Shown here one piece after another: positions 30,301-37,832 of a stretch of 43,004 nt of DNA. The notes beneath the pieces were generated by a model. That model saw nothing but the letters and a program-made list of their open reading frames with translations. It did no database searches and was not told the DNA's origin. The DNA lies in IMG/VR virus record IMGVR_UViG_3300042541_002680, positions 1-43,004 of that record; one strand, given 5' to 3'. Origin of the DNA: a virus. Made by a program: the position numbers and the translations under genes. How positions within the stretch are numbered: position 1 is the first letter of the stretch; every line of letters begins with the position of its first letter.

Positions 30301-31981
30301 CTGTGTTGATGTTTGCACCAGAAACGTTACCTGAAGCAACAACCGCAGCAGATGCATTGATATTTGCACCAGAAACGTTGCCCGTGGCTTCTACATAACC
30401 ACCTGTCAACAAGTTACCGCCAGTGACGTTACCTGTTGCAGTGATGAAACCACCAGTACCTAAGTTACCAACGTTGGCGTTGTTTGTGACGCTTAATGTT
30501 GAAGACGATACTAGACCGTTTGAAGCTACGTTCGCAGCAACGATGTTGCCGCTTGAGTTCAATGCATTGACGTTAGCTGTACCAACTACCGTGAATAAAT
30601 TGGTGTTTTTGTCAAACGTGAAGTTTGCTGAGCCACCAAATGATTCGTCATCGTTGAACTGAATCGCTGTATTTGAGCCGCCTGGGTCACTTAGATCCCA
30701 TGCTGCGCCGTTCGCATACAATAGATTGTCAGTCTTTACTGCGCCTGCTTCGACATTACCAGTTGTGCCAATTGTGTTGGCTGAGAATGTTGCTACGAGT
30801 GCGCCTGCGACGTTGACAGATACGTTACCACTTGCTGCTACTGTAACATTACTTGTTCCATTAGCAATCAATGATGTGTCGATACCAGTTAAGAACGCGC
30901 CATTACCAGTAAAGTAATTGGCTGATAGATTGCCGCTTGCGTCACGTACAGCAACTGTGTTTGCACCTGCTGCTTGATCGCTATTGAAGCCGTCTAACAA
31001 GTCAGCATTCAAGTTTGCAACTACAGTTTGTGAAGTTACAACTAATGGTGCTGTGCCGTTAGCTACGTTCGATATCAATCGTGATGCAGTAACATTACCT
31101 GCTGTGTTTACGTTAGCAGCAACTAGATCGCCTGTGGCGTTTAGTGTGCCGGCTACGTTAACACCTGTGCCAGATACAACTAGTGTTGAATTACCAGCAG
31201 AAGCAACTGTTACATTGCCATTTGCAACCATTGATACGTTTGAGTTACCGTTTGCTAGTGTACCAATGAAGGTGTTAGCAGAGATAACGTTCGCACCAGT
31301 CAAGTTACCGCCGGTACCGCCGCCAATGTTTGCACTGCCAAGAACTGTTAAGTTATTAGCAACTGTGATATAATTAGCAGTAGCTAGATTACCTAGAGCA
31401 GCATTGCCCGAAGTAATATTGCCAGTGACACTTAATGCATTAGCAACACTTAGTGTGTTGGATGACTTGTTGAAAGTCAACCCTGCTGTTGCATTTGTTG
31501 TACCAGTGTCGTTGAATAGAACATCAGTATTTGCGCCAGGTGCAGCAAGTGTACCTTGAATATTACCGATGAACCAATTTGCTTGTACGTTTCCAGTTAC
31601 TGATACGTTAGCTGGGAAACTTACATTTCCGTCGAGTGCTGCAATAGTGACGCTTCTGTTATTGCTGATTAAAGCAAGATCAGATGTGCCGCTATTTACG
31701 TTTGCAACGAGTACGCTGTTCGTGACAGCTAAATTACCTGTAACATTAGCGCCAGCAGTGCTGACAACTAATACGTTGCTTGTGCCACCAACACTAACAG
31801 CAAGATTGCCGCTAGATGCTAGTGCGATATTCGATGTACCAGCAACTACGTTGCTGGTGTTGACAGTTCCGACAGTAGCAGCAATTACGTTGCCGATATT
31901 ACCAGAACCATCAATGATCGTTGTTTGCTCTAAGTCGCCTACTGAGTAGCCGCCTACAGAGTTGAGTGGTTTTAATGCCAT
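27389..31981 (-). CDS. Giant repetitive tail-fibre protein, 1530 aa
   Basis: 1530 aa. N-terminal attachment motif MALKPLNSVGGYSVG, then ~1000 residues of short Asn/Val/Gly/Thr repeats (NANVGNLG, SVTGNITSGN, VGGTSNVLV). A fibre-type domain follows AATKAYVDS at roughly 1030-1200: GIYVVTSSTVLTRAADF, TYNDTGWVMTDP. More repeats follow, then a beta-rich end. GGAG precedes the ATG. It should form a long trimeric fibre on the virion. The nucleotide repeats are so similar that recombination between them, or assembly error, is plausible. Confidence 0.88.
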   Translation of the reverse strand: MALKPLNSVGGYSVGDLEQTTIIDGSGNIGNVIAATVGTVNTSNVVAGTSNIALASSGNLAVSVGGTSNVLVVSTAGANVTGNLAVTNSVLVANVNSGTSDLALISNNRSVTIAALDGNVSFPANVSVTGNVQANWFIGNIQGTLAAPGANTDVLFNDTGTTNATAGLTFNKSSNTLSVANALSVTGNITSGNAALGNLATANYITVANNLTVLGSANIGGGTGGNLTGANVISANTFIGTLANGNSNVSMVANGNVTVASAGNSTLVVSGTGVNVAGTLNATGDLVAANVNTAGNVTASRLISNVANGTAPLVVTSQTVVANLNADLLDGFNSDQAAGANTVAVRDASGNLSANYFTGNGAFLTGIDTSLIANGTSNVTVAASGNVSVNVAGALVATFSANTIGTTGNVEAGAVKTDNLLYANGAAWDLSDPGGSNTAIQFNDDESFGGSANFTFDKNTNLFTVVGTANVNALNSSGNIVAANVASNGLVSSSTLSVTNNANVGNLGTGGFITATGNVTGGNLLTGGYVEATGNVSGANINASAAVVASGNVSGANINTGGVVAATGNVSGGNLTTGGVVQATGNVIGGNITTVGVVSSATLSVSGNANVGNLGTAGLITASGNVTGGNIVTAGLVSSQTLSVVGNANVGNLGATAGVFAGNVSALNANLGNLVEANYVNVANDITIGAGSGGNITGANLISANFFTGTLTTAAQPNITSVGNLTSLQVNGTANAGNLSASGTLNVVGNANVGNIGGNIAVFTGNLTAANANLGNLASANFLQGTLTSTNQPNIQSVGTLTGLQVNGTANITDINSIGNIVGNTINANIALNTPLVQNGNSNIALTPNGNISLTASGNTTFVVTGSGANVSGTLGVTGNVTAPNFFGNLVGNFSGNITVPGSNTQVLFNDGGLAGANANMTFDKATSTLVVLGNANVSNLNASNNVVATGNVSGNNLSVTNLANVGSLEVQGNANIVGNIGANNGSITNLLVVGGNVQANGNVVTDSIRSLTSAGITLTVGSGNGNITLTPAGIGVVDVSNVRISNVAEPSAASDAATKAYVDSIAQGLHVHAPSYAATTANLATLSGGAIAYNNGTAGVGANLVLTGGTSDFTSANFFDGNVTAVATNRILVKNEANAAHNGIYVVTSSTVLTRAADFNTPTEMAGGDFTFVQNGTTYNDTGWVMTDPVTTVGTSPVNWVQFSGAGTYTAGTGLVLNGTVFSIGNTAVTTGSYGSGDAISTFTVNQQGQLTAAGTTPVTANSANLIGTVLASSVVTSSLTSVGTLGSLAVTGNTTSGNFIGTLANGTSNISMPVAGGNIDISVSGNANVAVVTGTGVNVAGTLNATGNITGGNIDTVGVITATQTITGGNLSTGGTLSVTGNANVGNLGATNGVFTANVSAGNVNVVNTATANVVTANNQVNIGNTHIAWATLTTTATSNVALVSFPHNSATVVEYLVKGVDGTAKYSVQTVQAVTNGADVDYSIFGTVFIGSSPGTLTAGVNGSNIVLYVTPTTGNSTVWTVQYRTM

Positions 31982-32034
31982 GTGTGGAGTCTCCGTTTTA
32001 CATGTTTTGTTTTTCTTCTATCTAATACAATCTA

Positions 32035-33633
32035 TTATGGATCATAAGCAGTCACCATTACCTTTGTTGTGATCACATTGGCCTGTAGTGGTTCAAAATA
32101 GAGCACTACCTGGTCCGGAACAATGATGTTGCCAGATACATATTCGATTGTATAATCCCCCGTGAATCCGTTTACTTCTAGCGTGCTGGTTTCGTTGTAA
32201 CTCAACTCACCACCAATTAACACTACAGTAAACTTGTTAATTTGCCTCTTGTTTCCTGCAGGATCTGTCGATACAATTACAAAGTCAGCGCCCGATACGC
32301 TGTTAGCTTGTAGTGATACAATTGCCTGCTTGCTAGAAGTGCTTGTTGTTACAATAAACACTTGTTGCGTAAAAAATCTATTTATGCCAGAACCCATGGC
32401 CAGTACGTTGGCCACTAGATTTCCAGCTATTGTTACCGTGTTAGTTACTTCATTGAACGTGAAGAATGGGCTTCCGCCAAACACGCCGCTATCATTGTAT
32501 TGAATCTGAGTGTTAGAACCGCTGGGCCCGCCGCCGCCGCCATTTCCATTGTCAATCCATTCTAGATTTCCTAATCCATCAGTAGATAGAACGTAACCAT
32601 TTAATCCACCACCAATATGAATATTGGCTAAATTACCTAGATTTACGTTACCTGACTGAGTGAAGTTGACATTTCCACTACCATTCAAATTGCCAGTGAA
32701 ATTGGCATTTGTGTTAATCCATAATCTATCTGCTGTGATTAGATTAGACGCAGATAAATTGCCACCGTTTATATTGCCGGTAGCTTCAATATTGCCATTT
32801 ACACTTAGGTTTGATAGAGTGCCTAGGCTGGTTATATTTGGCTGTGCATTATTTGTTACTGCTGCCGCTAATGGAACAGAACCAATGATGTTTGGGCCAG
32901 GTATATTGGTAAGATTGATGCCACTACCTACAAAGTAGTTAGCAATGACTGCGTTGCCTAGATTGGCACTAGCTGCATTGACCGTTAATCCAGTCAACGT
33001 ACCTAAGCTAGTTATATTTGGCTGGGCTGCATTAGATACAGTCTGTGCAACCGTGGCATTACTTGCAATACCGGTAAGATTGCCAACAAACGTCTGTGCT
33101 GCAACTATTTGCGCATTTAGTGTGTTACTTGTGCCATCAAATGTCAGCGTGGGTGATGCGCCAAAAGAGCCGCTGTTGTTCCACTGCAACTGACTGTTTG
33201 CGCCACCAGGAGAACCATTGCCTCCGCCGCCTGTCTGAGCGGTCCATGCTAGATTACCTAGACCATCAGTCTGTAACACATAACCGTTTACACCGCCAAA
33301 AATCTTTACATTTGCGACATTACCTAGATTTGCTGTAGTATTGACTTGTAGATTGGCAACAGTTAAAAGATTAAGACTGCTGTTAAACGTGAAATTTGCG
33401 CTAGCCGCAAAGTTGCCGTTGTTGTTAAATTGAACTTGAGTGTTAGATCCAGCTGCACTGACTGTCAGTGGTTGACCGTTAGCATACAAATAGTTATTTG
33501 CATAGACATACTGAGCCGTAACGTTACCTGAGGTAAAAACGTTAGAGACAACATTTCCGTTTGCGTCAATTACGGGCCTAGGTGGTATATCGACGGTGTA
33601 GCCGCCCTGCGAATTAAAAGATTCTGCTGCCAT
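32035..33633 (-). CDS. Repetitive tail-fibre protein, 532 aa
   Basis: 532 aa. AAESFNSQGGYTVDIPP at the N-terminus is the third copy of the attachment motif shared with the other two fibres. Then Asn/Gly/Val repeats (GGVNGYVLQTDGLGNLAWT, QPNITSLGTLTGLTV). The end is a beta-rich VVLIGGELSYNETSTLEVNGF. ATG at 33631-33633 with weak GGA; a TTG one codon earlier is unlikely. A CATAAATA late promoter lies ~23 nt upstream. Fibre component; receptor unknown. Confidence 0.85.
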   Translation of the reverse strand: MAAESFNSQGGYTVDIPPRPVIDANGNVVSNVFTSGNVTAQYVYANNYLYANGQPLTVSAAGSNTQVQFNNNGNFAASANFTFNSSLNLLTVANLQVNTTANLGNVANVKIFGGVNGYVLQTDGLGNLAWTAQTGGGGNGSPGGANSQLQWNNSGSFGASPTLTFDGTSNTLNAQIVAAQTFVGNLTGIASNATVAQTVSNAAQPNITSLGTLTGLTVNAASANLGNAVIANYFVGSGINLTNIPGPNIIGSVPLAAAVTNNAQPNITSLGTLSNLSVNGNIEATGNINGGNLSASNLITADRLWINTNANFTGNLNGSGNVNFTQSGNVNLGNLANIHIGGGLNGYVLSTDGLGNLEWIDNGNGGGGGPSGSNTQIQYNDSGVFGGSPFFTFNEVTNTVTIAGNLVANVLAMGSGINRFFTQQVFIVTTSTSSKQAIVSLQANSVSGADFVIVSTDPAGNKRQINKFTVVLIGGELSYNETSTLEVNGFTGDYTIEYVSGNIIVPDQVVLYFEPLQANVITTKVMVTAYDP

Positions 33634-33656
33634 CAAAATTTCCGTTTAGTATCACT

Positions 33657-33664
33657 TATTTATG
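33657..33664 (-). promoter_or_regulatory. T4-type late promoter (CATAAATA) for the tail-fibre genes
   Basis: Minus-strand octamer, ~23 nt upstream of the 532-aa fibre gene. Confidence 0.55.
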
Positions 33665-33698
33665 TCTAAACGATGATAATCAGGGGCGGTAGTATCCT

Positions 33699-35213
33699 TT
33701 ATGTTGTTTTTTTCTTGGCTTTGATTTTTTCCACAAACGCTTTATATTTTTTGTAAAATATGCTTCGTTTTATAGCAGATTCACCAGCAGGAAATCTGCC
33801 TTTAACTACTTTGCGTGCATATTCGTATGCGTATTCTGGATCACTTGCTATCTTTTTTTCTGCTTCTGGCCATCTGCCTTTAACTATGTTGCGTGCATAT
33901 TCGTATGCGTATTCTATATCACTTGCTATCTTTTTTTCTGCTTCTGGCCATCTGCCACGGATTATATTTCGGGCGTACAAGTACGCCCATTCTCGATTTT
34001 TTGCAATAGCTGCTTCACCAGCAGGAAATCTGCCACCTATGACATCTGCGGCGTAATCGTATGCCCAACCGGGATCTTTTGCAATAGCTGCTTCACCGGC
34101 AGGAAATCTGCCCTGGATGATCGTGTCGGCGTACTCGTGTGCCAGTTTGGGATCTTTTGCAATAGCTGCCTCGATCTCAGGCCATCTACCTTTCAGAACT
34201 TTTTTTGCATAATATATTGCATGATCTGGATGTTTTATTAAAACTTGTTCCGCCTCAGGCCATCTGCCTCGTACACGCTTTATCGCATATTCTGTGAGTA
34301 ATCCCAAGCTGTGAGGGTCTTTCAAAAGCAATTTTTCTAGTTCTGGCCAGCGTTCTTTTTTATAGCTTAATGTGTAATAAAAAAGATCCCAGAGTTTGTC
34401 ACTATTGCGACTTGCTGCTTTTAGCATAGCCGATTCTCCGGCTGGAAATCTTGCTTTGTAAATTTTACCTGCATATGGCAAAGCTTTCTTACCATCGGTG
34501 GTGATGGGTTTACCGGGATCGGCAAAAAGTTTTTTCAAAACTGGATGATCGTGTGCAAAATGTTTTATTAGCGTGGCTGATAGTTGACGATCTTTTGAAT
34601 TCATGAACTGTCCAGACGGGAAATGAAACTGATATTTTTCGCCATTTTTATCGCGCCAGATGTACAGAGGCCCTTCGCTATGATATTCGCTAAACAGGTT
34701 ATCTTGTTTGCCGGCAGTACACCATTTGGTGCCACTGCCTAAAATGCAACTGGCCTTTTGTGTTTTTGGCACAGCCAGTAATCCCAGAGGTCCGTTGTAT
34801 AAAACTGTTGTGTTTGGTGGCACCTCAAAAGTCTGCTGTGTTTCGGGCGCAACTTGTTGCGGCGCTTGCAGTTCTACGTTATAGATTCTATCCATTGCGT
34901 CTTCTAAAGAATGGAAGTCGTATCTATTGATATCTCGTTGTTCTAATCTGGATTTTGCATTGATGAATTTTTCTAGTACGTCTTTGATTCTTGGTCTGTC
35001 TTCTAGTCGGAACTGCTGTTTGTTATACTGATTTGCTAACCAGAGAGTGTATTGCTTGTTGGGGGTTGGATCCATCTCTTCTAGAGCAGCAAGAATTTGA
35101 TCGACATCAGTGATGTTTTCTCTTTCAGCAGATGCCAAGAGACGAGACCCAAGATTCTTGGCTGTGATGTCTCGTTTGTACTCGATGAGAAAATCTCTAG
35201 ATCTCATGGCCAT
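33699..35213 (-). CDS. Repeat protein paralogue 3 (WCTA-domain + helical repeats), 504 aa
   Basis: 504 aa. Shares with its two upstream paralogues a helical N-terminus (LLASAERENITDVDQIL, DPTPNKQYTLWLANQY) and a domain with GSGTKWCTAGKQDN and GPLYIWRDKNGEKYQFHF (~165-240). The C-terminal half has 9 copies of a ~26-residue helical repeat with GR(W/F)P-x-x-E. It overlaps paralogue 2's stop by 10 nt. The family is uncharacterised as far as I can tell. A solenoid scaffold with an unknown N-terminal domain; function not inferable. Confidence 0.75.
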   Translation of the reverse strand: MAMRSRDFLIEYKRDITAKNLGSRLLASAERENITDVDQILAALEEMDPTPNKQYTLWLANQYNKQQFRLEDRPRIKDVLEKFINAKSRLEQRDINRYDFHSLEDAMDRIYNVELQAPQQVAPETQQTFEVPPNTTVLYNGPLGLLAVPKTQKASCILGSGTKWCTAGKQDNLFSEYHSEGPLYIWRDKNGEKYQFHFPSGQFMNSKDRQLSATLIKHFAHDHPVLKKLFADPGKPITTDGKKALPYAGKIYKARFPAGESAMLKAASRNSDKLWDLFYYTLSYKKERWPELEKLLLKDPHSLGLLTEYAIKRVRGRWPEAEQVLIKHPDHAIYYAKKVLKGRWPEIEAAIAKDPKLAHEYADTIIQGRFPAGEAAIAKDPGWAYDYAADVIGGRFPAGEAAIAKNREWAYLYARNIIRGRWPEAEKKIASDIEYAYEYARNIVKGRWPEAEKKIASDPEYAYEYARKVVKGRFPAGESAIKRSIFYKKYKAFVEKIKAKKKTT

Positions 35214-37130
35214 TTACCACCGACGACGTTTTTAGCGTACAGGTATGCCCATTTGGCATCTTTTGCAATAGCTGCTTCCGCTTCAGGCCATCTGCCACCT
35301 ATGACGTTTAGAGCGTATCCTAATGCCGAGTAGGGATCTTTTGCAATAACTGCTTCCGCCTCAGGCCATCTGCCACCTATGACATCTCGGGCGTACCAGT
35401 ATGCCCATTGAGGGTCTGCGGCAATAGCTGGTTCCCCCGCAGGCCATCTGCCGACGATGACATACATGGCGTACTTGTATGCGTCGCCGGAATCTTTTGC
35501 AATAACTGCTTCCGCTTCAGGCCATCTGCCACGTATGATATCTTTGGCGTACAAGTATGCCCATTCGGGATCTTTTGCAATAACTGCTTCGACCTCGGGC
35601 CATCTGCCACGAACGACGTTTCCGGCATACCTGTATGCCCGTTTGGGATCTTTTGCAATAGCTGCTTCCGCTTCAGGCCATCTGCCACGAATGACATCTC
35701 GGGCGTACTCGTATGCCCATTCGGGATCTGTAGCAATAACTGCTTCTGCCTCAGGCCATCTGCCACGTATGACATCTCGGGCGTACTCGTATGCCCATTC
35801 GGGATCTTTTGCTATTTCTTTTTCTTTAGCAGCGAAGAGCTTCTTGAGAACTGGATGTTTGGTTCTGAAATAGTCCATCTGCTCTTGGCTAATAGGTTCA
35901 TCTCGCCTATCCATAAACTGAGTGGATTCCCAATGAAATTGATATTTCTCTCCATTCTTGTCTCGCCATATATAGAGAGGGCCATCTTTGCTACAAGATT
36001 CAAATCGATTGTCTTCGTTGCCGGCAGTACACCACCGGGTGCCACTGCCTAATTCGCAACTGGCTTCTTCTGTTTTTGGTATAGCAAGAAGACCTAAGGG
36101 ACCATTGTACAAGACTTCTGCCCCTTCTGGCACTTCAAAAATACCCTCTTCTGATGGGGCGTCGAGTTCTACATTGTAGATTTTGTCCATCTGATCTTCT
36201 AGCGAACGAAAGTCATATTTGTTGATGTCTCGTTGTTCTAATCTGGATTTTGCATTGATGAATTTTCTCAAGGCATCTGTTATTCTTGGTCTGTCTTCTA
36301 GTCTAAATTGTTGCTTGATGTATTGATTTGCTAGCCAAAGAGTGTATTGCTTGGTGGCAGTGGGATCCATCTCTTCCAGTGCAGCCAAGATCTGATCGAC
36401 ATCTGTTATACTCTCTCGTTTGGCCGATGCCAGTAAACGAGACCCAAGATTCTTAGCAGTTATCCCACGTTTGTACTCGAAAAGAAAATCTCTAGCTCTC
36501 ATGGCCATTTACCACCGACGACGTTTTTAGCGTACTCGTTTGCCCAAACGGGATCTGTAGCAATAACTGCTTCACCAGCAGGAAATCTGCCGCGGATGAC
36601 ATCTCGGGCGTAGTAGTACGACATTTTAGGATCTGTGGCAATAGCTGATTCGCCCTTAGGCCATCTGTCACATATGACATCTAAGGCGTACTCGTATGCC
36701 CAACCGGAAGATTTGGCAATAACTGCTTCACCTTTAGGAAATCTGCCGACGATGACATTCATGGCGTACATGGATGCCCAATGAGGGTCTGCGGCAATAG
36801 CTGGTTCCCCCGCAGGCCATCTGCCACCTATGACATATCTGGCGTAATGGTATGCCCATTCGGGATCTGTTGCAACAGCTGCCTCGCCCTCAGGAAATCT
36901 GCTACGAATAATGTGTTTGGCATACTTGTATGCCCATTGTGGATATGTTGCAATAGCTGCTTCACCCTCAGACCATCTGCCACGAACGACGTTTCCGGCA
37001 TACCTGTATGCCCAATGGGAACTTTTTGCTATAGCTGCCTCACCCTCAGGCCATCTGCCACCTATGGCATCTTTGGCATACCTGTATGCCAATTCGGGAT
37101 CTGTTACTATTTCTTTTTCTTTAGCAGCAA
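33750..37130 (-). repeat. Array of ~78-nt coding repeats in three paralogues
   Basis: At least 23 units of 78 nt (26 aa) encode AIAKDPEWAYEYA-type helices across three genes, interrupted by each gene's unique N-terminal half. Junctions at 35204-35240 and 36499-36535 are nearly identical. Confidence 0.8.
35204..36508 (-). CDS. Repeat protein paralogue 2, 434 aa
   Basis: 434 aa, same domain order as paralogues 1 and 3: helical N-terminus, GSGTRWCTAGNEDN and IWRDKNGEKYQFHW, then seven complete 26-residue repeats of the type IAKDPEWAYEYARDVIRGRW and a truncated last repeat ending GGKWP. The stop codon overlaps the next paralogue's ATGGCC start, so the repeat stops mid-unit exactly there. Near-identical DNA at both junctions indicates tandem duplication. 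Function unknown. Confidence 0.75.
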   Translation of the reverse strand: MAMRARDFLFEYKRGITAKNLGSRLLASAKRESITDVDQILAALEEMDPTATKQYTLWLANQYIKQQFRLEDRPRITDALRKFINAKSRLEQRDINKYDFRSLEDQMDKIYNVELDAPSEEGIFEVPEGAEVLYNGPLGLLAIPKTEEASCELGSGTRWCTAGNEDNRFESCSKDGPLYIWRDKNGEKYQFHWESTQFMDRRDEPISQEQMDYFRTKHPVLKKLFAAKEKEIAKDPEWAYEYARDVIRGRWPEAEAVIATDPEWAYEYARDVIRGRWPEAEAAIAKDPKRAYRYAGNVVRGRWPEVEAVIAKDPEWAYLYAKDIIRGRWPEAEAVIAKDSGDAYKYAMYVIVGRWPAGEPAIAADPQWAYWYARDVIGGRWPEAEAVIAKDPYSALGYALNVIGGRWPEAEAAIAKDAKWAYLYAKNVVGGKWP

Positions 37131-37797
37131 AGAGCTTCTTTAGAACTGGGTGTTTGGTTCTGAAATAGTCCACCTGCTCTTGGCTAATAGGTTCATCTCG
37201 CCTATCCGTAAACTGCATGGATTCCCAATGAAATTGATATTTCTTTCCATTCTTGTCTCGCCAGATATAGAGAGGTCCGCCTTTGCTATAATACGCAAAT
37301 CGATTTTTTTCGTCGCCGGCGGTACACCATTTGGTGCCTTTGCCTAATTCGCAACTGGCTTCTTCTGTTTTAGGTATAGCAAGAAGACCAAGTGGGCCAT
37401 TGTACAATACTTCTGCCCCTTCTGGCACTTCAAAAATGCCCTCTTCTGATGGTTTGTCGAGACCTACATCGTAGATCTTATCCATCTGATCTTCTAGCGA
37501 ACGAAAATCATACTGATTGATGTCTTTCTTTTCCAGACGAGACTTCGCATTAATAAATTTTTCGAGTACGTCTTTGATTCTTGGTTTGTCTTCTAATCTG
37601 AATTGTTGCTTGATATACTGATTTGCTAGCCAAAGAGTGTATTGCTTGGTGGCAGTGGGATCCATCTCTTCCAGTGCAGCAAGAATTTGATCGACATCAG
37701 TGATGCTTTCTCTTTCAGCAGATGCCAAGAGACGAGGTCCAAGATTCTTGGCTGTGATTTCTCGTTTGTATTCTCTAAGAATTTGATAGAATCTCAT
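36499..37797 (-). CDS. Repeat protein paralogue 1, 432 aa
   Basis: 432 aa; first of three tandem paralogues. N-terminus MRFYQILREYKREITAKNLG, WCTA domain (GKGTKWCTAGDEKN, IWRDKNGKKYQFHW), seven repeats and a truncated end GGKWP. A CATAAATA late promoter sits 5 nt before the ATG, so the mRNA would be nearly leaderless. It probably heads a three-gene late unit. Function unknown; likely virion- or host-interaction-associated. Confidence 0.75.
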   Translation of the reverse strand: MRFYQILREYKREITAKNLGPRLLASAERESITDVDQILAALEEMDPTATKQYTLWLANQYIKQQFRLEDKPRIKDVLEKFINAKSRLEKKDINQYDFRSLEDQMDKIYDVGLDKPSEEGIFEVPEGAEVLYNGPLGLLAIPKTEEASCELGKGTKWCTAGDEKNRFAYYSKGGPLYIWRDKNGKKYQFHWESMQFTDRRDEPISQEQVDYFRTKHPVLKKLFAAKEKEIVTDPELAYRYAKDAIGGRWPEGEAAIAKSSHWAYRYAGNVVRGRWSEGEAAIATYPQWAYKYAKHIIRSRFPEGEAAVATDPEWAYHYARYVIGGRWPAGEPAIAADPHWASMYAMNVIVGRFPKGEAVIAKSSGWAYEYALDVICDRWPKGESAIATDPKMSYYYARDVIRGRFPAGEAVIATDPVWANEYAKNVVGGKWP

Positions 37798-37802
37798 GTA
37801 GT

Positions 37803-37810
37803 TATTTATG
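37803..37810 (-). promoter_or_regulatory. T4-type late promoter (CATAAATA)
   Basis: 5 nt before the ATG of repeat paralogue 1. Confidence 0.6.
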
Positions 37811-37832
37811 AGATTTTATCTAGATCGATGCA

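Noticed and set aside
29100-30398. Long plus-strand ORFs through the 1530-aa fibre gene
   Set aside because: They arise from the repetitive codons of the fibre gene; no start signals; products are Pro/Leu/Thr low-complexity.
35408-36052. Plus-strand ORFs over the repeat paralogues
   Set aside because: Antisense shadows of the 78-nt repeats.
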